Below, piece after piece: positions 1 through 8,446 of a stretch of 64,000 nt of DNA; the first letter of the stretch is position 1; each line of letters begins with the position of its first letter. The DNA is from Cryobacterium lactosi (lineage in GTDB: Bacteria > Actinomycetota > Actinomycetes > Actinomycetales > Microbacteriaceae), in the NCBI RefSeq assembly GCF_004403945.1, contig NZ_SOHM01000051.1:330-64329 (forward strand), in the 5' to 3' direction. The notes below the pieces were generated by a model that searched no databases, was not told the DNA's origin, and worked only from the letters and a program-made list of their open reading frames with translations. The position numbers were made by a program, and so were the translations under genes.

Positions 1-327
1 CAAGGATCGGACGCACCCGACTTCAGGCCTGAAAGGCTGTCGCTCCGGGGCACTTCGATGTTGTTCTTGTTGTCTGCTGGAATCCCAGTAAAGGAATTCG
101 AAGCAAACTTCATCAAGCTGTACAAAGCGAAGAATCGCTTTCTTTTCTGCTTGGATTTGGTCCCGCTTGAGGCCGGTAGCTCTTCGGCTTTCCGAACCTG
201 TGGGGTGACGAGAGATGACATTACGGGGATTCTGAGGGGGTCGCAAATCCCATCCGCATCCCGGGCGTGTCGCGCTGTCGAGGATAGGGTCGACAGACCA
301 GCATCGTCGCTTGAGAAGGGCCCTTCC
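1..327. other. Gene-poor, AT-richer stretch upstream of the first gene
   Basis: No recognisable gene. The frame of the downstream oxidoreductase stays open across this stretch, but its translation resembles no protein family and the conserved protein begins only at 328. Roughly bases 55-180 are visibly richer in A and T than the rest of the window, with runs such as TTGTTCTTGTTG. It holds a hairpin with a T-rich tail (124-149) and a TAGGGT hexamer at 285-290 that could be the -10 of the first gene. An upstream gene tail off the window edge cannot be excluded. Confidence 0.5.
124..149 (+). terminator. Candidate intrinsic terminator
   Basis: Seven-base stem AAAGCGA / TCGCTTT with an AGAA loop, followed by CTTTTCTG. 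The T-rich tail is unusual for this GC-rich genome. It would stop a plus-strand transcript coming from outside the window. Confidence 0.5.
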
Positions 328-1887
328 ATGGACACCACGCACGACATCGTGATCGTCGGAGGTGGCCACAACGGCCTTACCGCCGCCGCCTATCTGGCCG
401 CTGCCGGGCGGAGCGTGCTGGTCCTCGAGCGCAACGACCACGTGGGCGGGGCCGCGGTGTCGGCGGCAGCCTTCCCCGGGGTGGATGCCCGACTGTCCAG
501 GTACTCCTACCTCGTGAGCCTGCTCCCCACCCGCATCATCGACGAGCTCGGCCTGTCAATCGAGTTGGCCAGGCGCCGGTATTCGTCGTACACCCCTGAC
601 CCCGCCGACCCGGCCACTGGACTGCTGGTAGATGCGGGTGACGCCAAGGCGACGCGGGCGTCCTTCGAGCGGATCGGCGCCGCGGCGGACAATGGGGCGT
701 GGCAGCAACTGGGTCTGGACCTCGGGCGCCTCGGGCAGGCGCTGTTCCCCACTGTGTGCGAACCGTTGCCCACCCGGACCGAGGCTCGCCGGCTGGTCGG
801 TGACGACGCCCTGTGGGACGAGCTCATCGAGCATCCGCTGGGCGAGATGCTGAACCGGCGCTTCTCGAACGACCTGGTGCGCGGGGTGGTGGCCACCGAC
901 GGCCTGATCGGCACGTTCACCTCAGTGCACGACACCACCCTGGACGCGAACCGCTGCTACCTGTACCACTCGATCGGCAACGGCACCGGCGACTGGGACG
1001 TGCCCATCGGCGGCATGGGCGCGGTGACGGCAGAGCTGGAGCGGGTGGCCCGCCAGGCCGGGGCGCGCATCCTCACCGGCGCCGAGGTCACCGGTATCGA
1101 TCCGGACGGCGCCGTGCGCTACCGGTACGAGGACCGCGACGAGAGCGTTGTGGGCGGGCATGTGCTGGCGAACGTGGCGCCGTGGGTGCTGGACGGCCTG
1201 CTGGGGGAACGCCCGGCGGGCACTGTGAAGCCGGAGGGCGCCCAGGTCAAGGTGAACCTGCTGCTTCGCAGGCTCCCCCGGCTGCTGGATGCGACGGTGT
1301 CCCCCGAGGCCGCGTTCGGCGGCACCTTTCACATCAACGAGACCCTCAGCCAACTCGAGACCGCTTTTCAGCAGGCCAGTTCCGGCCGGATCCCCGAGCT
1401 GGTGTCCTGTGAGATCTACTGCCACTCACTGACCGATCCGAGCATCCTCTCGCCCGAGTTGGTGGCGGCGGGCGCCCAGACCCTCACGGTGTTCGGCCTA
1501 CACACCCCCGACCGGCTCACCCGCTCGGACAACACCGCAGCGCGGGCACAGCTGCAGGCGGCAGTTCTGGCCTCGCTCAACTCGGTGTTGGCCGAGCCTG
1601 TCGAAGACCTGCTGCTGAGGGATGCCGACGGCCGGCCCTGCATCGAGACGAAGACCACCGCGGACCTCGAGCAGGCGCTCAACCTGCCCGGCGGCGACAT
1701 CTTCCACGGGCTCCTGTCCTGGCCGTTCCTGGAAGACGACGCCCCCAGGGGCACGGCGGCCGAGCGCTGGGGTGTGGCCACCAGGCATCCGCGGATCCTG
1801 CTTTGCGGGGCCGGCGCCCAGCGCGGCGGCGGGGTCAGCGGCCTCGGCGGGCACAACGCCGCCATGGCCGTGCTCGAGGGCGACTGA
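328..1887 (+). CDS. CrtI/PYROXD2-like FAD-dependent oxidoreductase
   Basis: A 519-residue NAD(P)/FAD-dependent oxidoreductase of the phytoene desaturase-like superfamily. The N-terminus carries a dinucleotide-binding fold (IVIVGGGHNGLTAAAYLA at residues ~6-23) followed by an acidic end of beta-2 (VLERNDHVGG), and the C-terminus has the closing FAD motif CGAGAQRGGGVSGLGGHNAA. The HNGL variant and C-terminal glycine-rich signature fit the PYROXD2-like branch rather than true carotenoid desaturases, and no crtB/crtE genes lie nearby. The start at 328 is chosen because GAGAAGG stands 8 bases upstream and the conserved fold begins at once; the frame is open further 5' but without homologous character. 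Substrate unknown. Confidence 0.85.
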   Translation: MDTTHDIVIVGGGHNGLTAAAYLAAAGRSVLVLERNDHVGGAAVSAAAFPGVDARLSRYSYLVSLLPTRIIDELGLSIELARRRYSSYTPDPADPATGLLVDAGDAKATRASFERIGAAADNGAWQQLGLDLGRLGQALFPTVCEPLPTRTEARRLVGDDALWDELIEHPLGEMLNRRFSNDLVRGVVATDGLIGTFTSVHDTTLDANRCYLYHSIGNGTGDWDVPIGGMGAVTAELERVARQAGARILTGAEVTGIDPDGAVRYRYEDRDESVVGGHVLANVAPWVLDGLLGERPAGTVKPEGAQVKVNLLLRRLPRLLDATVSPEAAFGGTFHINETLSQLETAFQQASSGRIPELVSCEIYCHSLTDPSILSPELVAAGAQTLTVFGLHTPDRLTRSDNTAARAQLQAAVLASLNSVLAEPVEDLLLRDADGRPCIETKTTADLEQALNLPGGDIFHGLLSWPFLEDDAPRGTAAERWGVATRHPRILLCGAGAQRGGGVSGLGGHNAAMAVLEGD

Positions 1888-1962
1888 GGACTCTGGCGCC
1901 TGCCCCGAACTAGGCATAGCCTCAAGGTGAAGGCTCGTGTTTCACTCAACGTGGAGGTCACC

Positions 1963-2523
1963 ATGCCCACTTCGCCCCTGCCCGGCCCGCCGGATGTCGC
2001 CCATGCCACGGGGAGACTCGCCCACCGGGCCGACGGGCTCTACCTGCTCTTCGACCGCATCTTCCCTGCGACCGCGGAGTCGGTGTGGGAGGCCGTGACC
2101 AAACCTGAGGGCCTGCACGGCTGGATCGGCACCTACACGGGGTCCCCGCGCACCGGCGCCGTGCGGTTCCGGATGGAATCGAAGCACGATTCCCAATGGG
2201 AGTACGTGAGCATCCTGGAATGTGTGGAGTTCAAAAAACTGGCCCTGGACATCGGCGAGGGTGAGGACGCCTGGCGGGTGATGGCCCATCTGACCGAGGG
2301 ATCGGGCAAGACCGTGCTGACCTTCGGGCTGCGGTTGCACTCCCCGGCGGAGGCAGCCACGTTCGGCCCGGTCTGGGACTACTACCTCGATCGCTTGGTC
2401 GCATCGCGGACCCACCACCCACTGCCGTCCTTCAGCAAGTACTACCCCGCGCTGAAGAGCCACTATCAGGAGCTCCTCGTGCCCAAGCCCGCTCCGGCTC
2501 CGGCTGGGGAGGACCTGGCCTAG
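1963..2523 (+). CDS. SRPBCC (AHSA1/START-like) domain protein
   Basis: A 186-residue single-domain protein of the SRPBCC ligand-binding fold. Typical features are the opening FDRIFPATAESVWEAVTKPEGL (a helix after the first strand), GxVRFRME and the C-terminal amphipathic helix region VWDYYLDRLVA. The start at 1963 follows GGAGG by five bases; an in-frame GTG at 1927 has no Shine-Dalgarno. The gene follows the oxidoreductase on the same strand with a 75-base gap, so co-transcription is possible. Ligand unknown. The tail after residue ~165 is Pro/Ala-rich and probably disordered. Confidence 0.8.
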   Translation: MPTSPLPGPPDVAHATGRLAHRADGLYLLFDRIFPATAESVWEAVTKPEGLHGWIGTYTGSPRTGAVRFRMESKHDSQWEYVSILECVEFKKLALDIGEGEDAWRVMAHLTEGSGKTVLTFGLRLHSPAEAATFGPVWDYYLDRLVASRTHHPLPSFSKYYPALKSHYQELLVPKPAPAPAGEDLA

Positions 2524-2526
2524 CCG

Positions 2527-3105
2527 CTACTCCCAGACGCTGGGGGCCGGAGCCCGGGTGGCCGGCATCGCCACGTCGGCGCTCCACTCGAGCAGCCAGT
2601 TCGGAACGGTCACTTCGTCGGGCACTGCGCCGACGGCATCCGTGAGTTCGTCGATGGTGACCACGCCGCCTGTGCGCTTGAGGAACCGGCCCCGGATGAA
2701 ACCGCGGGCGTAGACCTCGACCTCGCCGGGCGTTGCATCCGGGCCTTCGGTTGGTCGCACAAAGCGCTGCTCGACGTAGACGGCCTTCTCGTCGAAGCCC
2801 AGGATGCGCGACTCCACGGTGAACCGCTGGCCGAGGGTGAGTGACTTGCGGAAGCTGATGGTCTCGGCCACCACGACCGGATACCAGCCCTTGGCCTGGA
2901 AGATCGCCCAGATGCCGGTGCGGTGCAGCATGTCGAATCTGGCGATGTCCATGATCGACAAGTACACGCCGTTGTTCATGTGCCGCAGGATGTCCTGGTC
3001 GGTGGGCAGCGTGATGAACCGCGTGCGGGCGACGTCGTAGTGCCCGAGGCGCGGGCCGAAGCGCGACAGCAGCGTGTGGAGCAGGGTTCGGAAGAACATG
3101 TGCAC
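2527..3105 (-). CDS. Thioesterase-like (4HBT/THEM6-type hot-dog) protein
   Basis: A 192-residue hot-dog-fold protein with the acyl-CoA thioesterase hallmark TDQDILRHMNNGVYLSIMDIAR, in which the Asp and HMNNG correspond to the catalytic region of YbgC-type enzymes. A predicted N-terminal amphipathic segment (FFRTLLHTLLSRFG) resembles membrane-associated THEM6-like proteins. The start is a GTG exactly six bases after TAGCAT on the minus strand, indicating a leaderless transcript; that -10 box overlaps the stop codon of the upstream amidohydrolase. The 3' end nearly abuts the SRPBCC gene (convergent). Likely acts on an acyl-CoA; substrate unknown. Confidence 0.8.
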   Translation of the reverse strand: MHMFFRTLLHTLLSRFGPRLGHYDVARTRFITLPTDQDILRHMNNGVYLSIMDIARFDMLHRTGIWAIFQAKGWYPVVVAETISFRKSLTLGQRFTVESRILGFDEKAVYVEQRFVRPTEGPDATPGEVEVYARGFIRGRFLKRTGGVVTIDELTDAVGAVPDEVTVPNWLLEWSADVAMPATRAPAPSVWE

Positions 3106-3111
3106 CCGACG

Positions 3112-3117
3112 ATGCTA
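3112..3117 (-). promoter_or_regulatory. Leaderless-type -10 box of the thioesterase gene
   Basis: TAGCAT on the minus strand, six bases before the GTG start at 3105. It overlaps the TAG stop of the upstream amidohydrolase, so the thioesterase may be transcribed independently. Confidence 0.55.
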
Positions 3118-4422
3118 GCGGGCGGCGACCTCCGACAGCTCGCGCAGGGCCGTGTTCTCGTCGATGGTCTGCAGCACCCGGTCGCGCAGCACGATCCGGC
3201 CCCGCGCCACGGTGTGCCGCACGTCGGTGGCCGTGGCGGCGTAGACGAGCGCCGACCAGGGGTCGCGGGTGGGCTGCGCGTTCAGGGTCTCGACCCGCAC
3301 CACCTGCAGGTCGGCCTGCATGCCGGCCTCGATGGTGCCCACATCCGCCAGCCCCACGGCGCGAGCGCCGTCGACGGTGCCGAGTCGCACGGCTCGTTCG
3401 GCACTGATCATGGTGGGGTCGTTGGTGGTGCCCTTGTGCAGCAGGGCGGCCATCCGCACGGCCGCGAACATATCGAGCGCGCCGGCGGATGCGGCCCCGT
3501 CGGTGCCGAGGCTCACGGCGGCGTCGGCGGCAAGGAGGTCGGGCACCCTGGCGATGCCACAGCCCAGCTTGAGGTTGGAGACCGGGCAGTGCGCCACGGC
3601 TACACCGCTGGCCGCGATGCGGTCGATCTCACCGTCGGTGAGGTGCACGGCATGCGCCAGAACGGTGCGGGCGGTGAGCAGCCCGGCCTGATCGAGCACG
3701 GCCACGGGCCGGTCACCGTTGACCTGCGCCGCCATCGCCACCTCGCCGTGGCTTTCGGAGGCGTGGGTGTGCACACGGGCACCTGCGTCGGCGGCCAGCG
3801 CGCGGATGCTCTCGAGCTGCCCGCGATCAAGCAGGTAGGCCGAGTGCGGCATCACCCAGAGGTCGTCGTCGGGCGTCTCGGCCCGGTTGTCGGCGAGGAT
3901 GGCGCGCCCCTCGGCGAGCATGCCGGCGAAATCGCGGCCTTCCGGGTCTTGATCACCCATGAAGATCGGGCCGTTCAGCAGCCGGAAGCCTGCCTCGGCA
4001 GCGACGGCGCGGCTGGCCCGGGGAAACCAGTACATGTCCAGAGCGGTGGTGGTGCCGCCCGCCAGGCATTCGGCGATGCCGGCGCGGGTGCCGATCGACA
4101 CAGTCTCGGCGCTCAGGGTGCGCATCTCGGCGCTGATCATGCGTTCGAGGAACACCTCGAGTGTGACATCGTCGGCCGCGCCCCTGAACAGGTTCATGGC
4201 CAGGTGGGTGTGGGTGTTCACCCAGCCGGGGGCGATCACGCAGCCCGGACTCGCGAGCACCTCCACCGCGACGAAGCGGGCGAGCAGGTCGACGGCCGGC
4301 CCGACGGCCACGATCACCCCGGCTCGGATGGCGACGGCGCCGGCCTCGACGACGGTGCCCGCGGCATCGACGGTGAGCACGGCATCCGCGGTGAGGATCA
4401 GGTCGACCGCCTCGGCGGCCAT
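3115..4422 (-). CDS. Metal-dependent amidohydrolase (SAH/MTA deaminase / chlorohydrolase family)
   Basis: A 435-residue amidohydrolase of the TIM-barrel deaminase family. The metal-binding start of the barrel is PGWVNTHTHLAMNLFRG (HxH), with SHGE and HCPVSNLKLGCG motifs further on and a C-terminal beta-sandwich piece (ADLQVVRVETL). These match the S-adenosylhomocysteine/methylthioadenosine deaminase and TrzA/AtzA group. It overlaps the preceding nucleoside phosphorylase by one base (TGATG), implying translational coupling, which supports a nucleoside or purine-derivative substrate. The precise substrate cannot be read from sequence. Confidence 0.82.
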   Translation of the reverse strand: MAAEAVDLILTADAVLTVDAAGTVVEAGAVAIRAGVIVAVGPAVDLLARFVAVEVLASPGCVIAPGWVNTHTHLAMNLFRGAADDVTLEVFLERMISAEMRTLSAETVSIGTRAGIAECLAGGTTTALDMYWFPRASRAVAAEAGFRLLNGPIFMGDQDPEGRDFAGMLAEGRAILADNRAETPDDDLWVMPHSAYLLDRGQLESIRALAADAGARVHTHASESHGEVAMAAQVNGDRPVAVLDQAGLLTARTVLAHAVHLTDGEIDRIAASGVAVAHCPVSNLKLGCGIARVPDLLAADAAVSLGTDGAASAGALDMFAAVRMAALLHKGTTNDPTMISAERAVRLGTVDGARAVGLADVGTIEAGMQADLQVVRVETLNAQPTRDPWSALVYAATATDVRHTVARGRIVLRDRVLQTIDENTALRELSEVAAR

Positions 4423-5168
4423 CAGACGAGCTCCGGCAGGGCAACAAGAGCATCGAGGGTGACGACGATGCCGCGGCCGACGCCATCCGCCACCACGGTG
4501 CGGTGCGGGTCGTACCCGGTGGTGTCGACGAGATCGTCAGCGGTGGCGCCGTCGATCACAAGGCCACCGCCGGCGCGCACCCCACGGGTGGAGGCGAGCA
4601 CCAGCAGGGCGGAGAGCTCCATCTCGATGGCGAGCACACCGAGTTTGACGTAGCCGGCCTGGTTGAGGTCGATGATGCCCGGGTAGAAGGCCGCCCGGGT
4701 CCAGACGATGCCGCGGTGGTGCGGGGCGTTGTGCCGACGGGCCGCGTCGGCCAGCGCGATCACGACCTCCGCGCTGGCGGCGGCGGGATAGCTCTCCGGC
4801 ACAAGCTGGTGGGTGACGCCGTCGTCGCGCACACAGGACTCGGCGATGATCAGGTCGCCGTCGCCGATGCCGCGGAGCAGCGCGCCGGCGGTGCCGAGCC
4901 GGACGATGGTGTCCACGCCGGCATCCATCAGTTCCTGGAACAGGCAGATCGCCCCCGGCGCGCCCACGCCATGCGAGGAGACGATGACAGAGGTGCCGTT
5001 CCAGTCGCCGACGAACGAGCGGTACTCGCGCTGGTGAGCGACCTCGCGCACGTTGTCGAGCTGGTGGGAGATCTGCTCCGCCCGGAACGGGTCACCGACG
5101 ACGAGAGCGCGGGTGGGCAGCCCGGTCTTGGGAAGTCCGGTCACCGGGAACGTGTCGGCCTGGCTCAT
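4422..5168 (-). CDS. Nucleoside phosphorylase (PNP/UDP family 1)
   Basis: A 248-residue trimer/hexamer-type nucleoside phosphorylase. Family markers are VVGDPFRAEQI (phosphate-binding loop GDPxR), RLGTAGAL, and AIEMELSALLVLAS (the Met-Glu that contacts the ribose, with the Glu of the active site). It would catalyse phosphorolysis of a purine or uridine nucleoside to base and ribose-1-phosphate. The start at 5168 is chosen because AAAGGAGC lies 4-5 bases upstream; an upstream in-frame start at 5228 lacks one. It is the first gene of a coupled pair with the amidohydrolase, so deamination and phosphorolysis of a nucleoside could be linked. Confidence 0.88.
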   Translation of the reverse strand: MSQADTFPVTGLPKTGLPTRALVVGDPFRAEQISHQLDNVREVAHQREYRSFVGDWNGTSVIVSSHGVGAPGAICLFQELMDAGVDTIVRLGTAGALLRGIGDGDLIIAESCVRDDGVTHQLVPESYPAAASAEVVIALADAARRHNAPHHRGIVWTRAAFYPGIIDLNQAGYVKLGVLAIEMELSALLVLASTRGVRAGGGLVIDGATADDLVDTTGYDPHRTVVADGVGRGIVVTLDALVALPELV

Positions 5169-5273
5169 CTGTGCTCCTTTGGGTGGCGCGGCCCGGATGG
5201 CCTGGCAAGTACCGAACTTGTCTACCATGCCCGCGCGCGCAGGCGGGCCGCGCGGCCGCGGAGCCGGCCAGGG

Positions 5274-6389
5274 CTAGGCCAGGACCGGCACGCCCGGAGC
5301 GGTCGCGGTCAGCTTGTGCGCGGCCTGGGCGGGCAGCGCCGCGACGGTGCGCACGAACGAACCCAGCCGGCGGTAGACCTCCTGCGACTCGGGGTGCCGG
5401 GCGTCCTGCTGCCAGGTGTGCCGAGTGTTGGTGCGGTGCCGCCCGTAGATCACGGTGTCGGCCAGGATGGACCGCCGGCGCAGCGCCTCGATGAAGTTGA
5501 GATTGGCGCGGTAGAAGTAATCGCGCTCCGAGGTCGTGATGAAGACCGGCGGGAAGCCCTTGTCGAGCCACTCGATGGGCGAGAGGAATCGGGCGGCGTC
5601 GCGCAGGGACATGCCGCGGCTGCGCTCGGGCAGCAGCATCCTCAGGAAATTCAGGCTGAGCACGAATCCACGCTCGAACATGACCGAGAAATCGGCGATG
5701 CTGCAGTGCTGCACGAGTCCGCGTAGGTGCCCTGGCTCGATCTGCAGGTCGAGGTTGTAGTGCGCGGCGAGGTCCTCGTCGTGGGCCGCGGCGGTGAGCA
5801 GGGCCGCGATATGCCCGCCGGCGGAGTCGCCGCCGATGACGATGCGGGTGGCGTCACCGCCGTAGTCGAGGATGTTGCGCTTGACCCAGGTGAGCACGGC
5901 GTTGGCGTCGCTCAGCATGTGGCCGATCTTGAAGCGGGTGGCCATGCGGTAGTTGGCGTTGACGACCACCATGCCCTCGACGGCCTGGCTGGCGGCGTAC
6001 TTGGTGAGCGGAGCCTTGTCGCCGGAGGTCCAGCCGCCGCCGTGGAAGTAGATGTAGACGGGCAGCGGGTCTCTGCTCGTGCTCGCGTCGGGCGCGCGCT
6101 GAACGGCGGGGCTTTCGCTGTCGTGGCGCTCGTGCGGCACGAGAACGTCGAGGCGGTGGTCGCGGATGCCATCGCCCACGTAGTCGAGGTCGAAGTGGTA
6201 GTCGACGTCGTCGATCGGGTCGGCGTTGAACTTGTGCAGCTCTCCCGGCGCGATGCGCGTCATGAGGGCTTTCCAGAGCCAGACCGGCACCCTGGACAAA
6301 CCGGTCTCCCGGTGCGTGAGGTGGGAGTCCGCGGCAGGGCCGGCGGCGGGGTCAAAGCTGTTGCTGGAGTGGGGAGAGGTGTGGAACAT
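5274..6389 (-). CDS. Alpha/beta hydrolase, HSL-like esterase
   Basis: A 371-residue esterase/lipase of the hormone-sensitive-lipase family. It shows the oxyanion-hole motif IYFHGGGW (residues ~115), the nucleophile elbow GGDSAGGH (~193), a likely acid in TSERDYFY and a late histidine in NTRHTW. The N-terminal ~90 residues form a cap-like region. No signal peptide is evident, so it is probably cytoplasmic. AAGG stands about five bases before the ATG. The gene is preceded by a ~350-base non-coding stretch with a LacI-like dyad. Substrate unknown. Confidence 0.85.
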   Translation of the reverse strand: MFHTSPHSSNSFDPAAGPAADSHLTHRETGLSRVPVWLWKALMTRIAPGELHKFNADPIDDVDYHFDLDYVGDGIRDHRLDVLVPHERHDSESPAVQRAPDASTSRDPLPVYIYFHGGGWTSGDKAPLTKYAASQAVEGMVVVNANYRMATRFKIGHMLSDANAVLTWVKRNILDYGGDATRIVIGGDSAGGHIAALLTAAAHDEDLAAHYNLDLQIEPGHLRGLVQHCSIADFSVMFERGFVLSLNFLRMLLPERSRGMSLRDAARFLSPIEWLDKGFPPVFITTSERDYFYRANLNFIEALRRRSILADTVIYGRHRTNTRHTWQQDARHPESQEVYRRLGSFVRTVAALPAQAAHKLTATAPGVPVLA

Positions 6390-6446
6390 GGTGCCTTACT
6401 GCCGACGAGGCGCTAACGGATGCGGCGTCGAAGTGCCGTTTGGCGT

Positions 6447-6460
6447 TGGTAGCGCTTGCA
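6447..6460. promoter_or_regulatory. Possible LacI-family-like operator
   Basis: The dyad centred on AGCGCT (6451-6456) within TTGGTAGCGCTTGCA resembles the central CG-containing palindromes bound by LacI-family repressors. It sits ~60 bases upstream of the esterase start, within the probable transcribed leader. No LacI gene is present in the window. Confidence 0.25.
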
Positions 6461-6635
6461 TCGTTTTGTGCCGCGAGACGACGATAGGCGTCACACCCTG
6501 AGATCACCTGAGAATCCCTCAGTGTTGGTGTGGACTCGCCCCAGAGCCGCCTGCGAGCCGGTCTGGGGTGGCCTCGGGCGTAGCTCGGAGGCGGCACTGG
6601 GCCGGCTCGGGCGGCTCTGCAGCGGCTCTGCAGCG

Positions 6636-6698
6636 CTAGGCGGGCACGGCGCCGCTGCGCGGGTGGCGCGCCACCCGCATACCGGCGCCTACCCGCCC
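6636..6698. repeat. GC-rich nested palindrome, copy A
   Basis: The core GCGGGTGG-CGCG-CCACCCGC (6659-6678) is a perfect 20-base palindrome, and outer arms (GGCGGG, GGCGCCG on the left; CGGCGCC, CCCGCC on the right) extend the dyad. A 36-base part (6659-6694) recurs with three differences at 30650-30685, so this looks like a dispersed REP-like element. Confidence 0.6.
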
Positions 6699-6746
6699 AG
6701 CGGCATCCGGCCCCGGAACGACCGGGGTGCGTGCGGGGCCGGCCGG

Positions 6747-7292
6747 CTAGGCAGCCGCCGCGGCCCCTCCGGCCACGCCGGTGGCCTCGAGCACCGCTCG
6801 GGCCAGAGTGTGGAAGTGCACGTTGAAGCCGAGCACGGCCGGGGTCGCGGCGGGGTCGACGCCGAGGTCCGCGACGTCCAGGGCGTGCAGCACGAACTGG
6901 TAGCGGTGCGTGCCCGTTCCGGGCGGCGGGCCCGCGCCGATGAAGGTGGGCTGGCGCGCCTCGTTGGGCATCACGACGGCGCCGGCGGGCAGCAGAGGCG
7001 AGCTCTCGACTCCGGCGCCGGTGGGCAGGCTGGTGACGTCGGCGGGAATGTTGAACACGGCCCAGTGCCAGAATCCGGACCCGGTCGGGGCGTCCGGGTC
7101 GAACACCGTGAGCGCGAAGCTCCGAGTCTCGGCGGGGAAGCCGCTCCAGTGCAGGTCGGGCGAGACGTCCGCACCGCCGGCGCCGGCGCCGTACTGGGCT
7201 GCGGCCAGCGGGCCGCCATCGGTCATCACCGAGCTGGTCAGGCTGAACAGGGGCACCTCGCCGAAACGGGCGAAGGGATCGGTCGTGGGCAT
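6747..7292 (-). CDS. YbhB/YbcL-family PEBP (Raf kinase inhibitor-like) protein
   Basis: A 181-residue phosphatidylethanolamine-binding-protein-family member. Diagnostic are VFDPDAPTGSGFWHW (ligand-binding DPDAP), the HWAVFNIP strand and the late HRYQFVLHALD segment. The start at 7292 has GGAG six bases upstream on the minus strand; a longer in-frame reading (to 7382) would run into the trhO promoter. Role in bacteria is unsettled. It is divergent from trhO. Confidence 0.88.
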   Translation of the reverse strand: MPTTDPFARFGEVPLFSLTSSVMTDGGPLAAAQYGAGAGGADVSPDLHWSGFPAETRSFALTVFDPDAPTGSGFWHWAVFNIPADVTSLPTGAGVESSPLLPAGAVVMPNEARQPTFIGAGPPPGTGTHRYQFVLHALDVADLGVDPAATPAVLGFNVHFHTLARAVLEATGVAGGAAAAA

Positions 7293-7381
7293 ACACACTC
7301 CATTGCACTGGTGGCGGTCTGGTGGACCCAGCCTACGTGGAGCATCTCGGCGCCCCGCTGAAGACGCCGGCGGCCCGGCCA

Positions 7382-7387
7382 TAAAAT
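7382..7387 (+). promoter_or_regulatory. Leaderless-type -10 box of trhO
   Basis: TAAAAT followed by exactly six bases and ATG at 7394. This favours the start MAIPK over the upstream ATG at 7388, which lies inside the promoter spacer. Confidence 0.6.
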
Positions 7388-7393
7388 ATGGGG

Positions 7394-8293
7394 ATGGCCA
7401 TCCCGAAGATCCTGCTCTACTACGTCTTCACCCCGCTCGCCGACCCCGAGGCCATTCGCCTGTGGCAGCGTGACCTCTGCGAGTCGCTCGGCCTGCGCGG
7501 CCGCATCCTGATCTCGAAGGACGGCCTCAACGGCACCGTGGGCGGCGACCTGCCCGCGCTCAAACGCTACGTGCGCAAGACCCGCCAGTACGCCCCGTTC
7601 GCCGAGATCGACTTCAAGTGGAGCGAGGGCACCGGGCTGGACGAGGCCGGGGCGAGCCTGGACTTTCCGCGCCTGGTCGTCAAGGTGCGCGACGAGATTG
7701 TGAGCTTCGGCTCGCCGGAGTCGCTGAGCGTGGATGCCGGCGGCGTCGTCGGCGGCGGCACCCGCCTGGCCCCGGCCGAGCTGCACGCCCTGGTCGCCGA
7801 GCGCGGTGACGACGTGGTGTTCTTCGACGGCCGCAACGCCTTCGAGGCCGAGATCGGCCGATTCCGGGGTGCTGTGGTGCCGGATGTGGCCAACACCCGT
7901 GAGTTCGCGGCCGAGCTCGACAGCGGCAAGTACGATCACCTCAAGGGCCAGCCCGTCGTGACCTACTGCACCGGCGGCATCCGTTGCGAGGTTCTCTCAT
8001 CGCTGATGAAGGACCGCGGTTTCGGCGAGGTGTACCAGCTCGAGGGCGGCATCGTGCGGTACGGCGAGGCGTACGGCGACGACGGCCTGTGGGACGGCTC
8101 CCTGTACGTGTTCGACCAGCGGATGTCGGTGGACTTCAGCGATCACGCCGCCGTGCTCGGCCACTGCCGGGTCTGCGGCGCCGGCACCAAGAACATGCTC
8201 AATTGCCGCGACCTGTCCTGCCGGGAGCAACTCGTGGTGTGCCCGGACTGCGTGTCCGTGTCCGCTCCGGCCTGCGCGGTGCACGCGGCCTGA
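7394..8293 (+). CDS. trhO: tRNA uridine(34) hydroxylase (rhodanese-domain TrhO/YceA)
   Basis: A 299-residue rhodanese-related protein that fits TrhO, which hydroxylates U34 of certain tRNAs to 5-hydroxyuridine. It has an N-terminal acylphosphatase-like part ([13 protein letters not shown]), the rhodanese domain with the active-site loop YCTGGIRCE, and a C-terminal cysteine-rich tail ([23 protein letters not shown]). All expected parts are present. It appears monocistronic and leaderless. Confidence 0.92.
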   Translation: MAIPKILLYYVFTPLADPEAIRLWQRDLCESLGLRGRILISKDGLNGTVGGDLPALKRYVRKTRQYAPFAEIDFKWSEGTGLDEAGASLDFPRLVVKVRDEIVSFGSPESLSVDAGGVVGGGTRLAPAELHALVAERGDDVVFFDGRNAFEAEIGRFRGAVVPDVANTREFAAELDSGKYDHLKGQPVVTYCTGGIRCEVLSSLMKDRGFGEVYQLEGGIVRYGEAYGDDGLWDGSLYVFDQRMSVDFSDHAAVLGHCRVCGAGTKNMLNCRDLSCREQLVVCPDCVSVSAPACAVHAA

Positions 8294-8339
8294 GCCGACC
8301 CGCGGGACCGGGCCGACAGCCATCCCGCAATGTAGTTGC

Positions 8340-8364
8340 TTGCGCACTTACCTAGCGTGTGCAA
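8340..8364. promoter_or_regulatory. MarR/TetR-type inverted repeat upstream of MFS exporter
   Basis: TTGCGCAC-N9-GTGTGCAA (arms 8340-8347 and 8357-8364, one mismatch). It is nested inside a wider pair GTAGTTGC (8332-8339) and GCAACTAC (8382-8389), with further GTGCA words downstream. The arrangement suggests a repressor-controlled promoter for the transporter at 8447. No regulator gene is adjacent. Confidence 0.5.
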
Positions 8365-8446
8365 TCATTTATGACGCGCCTGCAACTACCAGCGCGTGCA
8401 CCATGCGGACGTGCAACAACCCGCTCAGAAACGTGAAGGATTTTTC

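Larger units (their letters stand above)
6390..6746. other. 357-base non-coding stretch between divergently unrelated minus-strand genes
   Basis: No gene supported. It contains the upstream region of the esterase gene, a LacI-like dyad near 6447-6460, an 11-base tandem (GCGGCTCTGCA at 6611-6621 and 6622-6632), and a large GC palindrome at about 6636-6698 that recurs at 30.65 kb. Confidence 0.6.
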
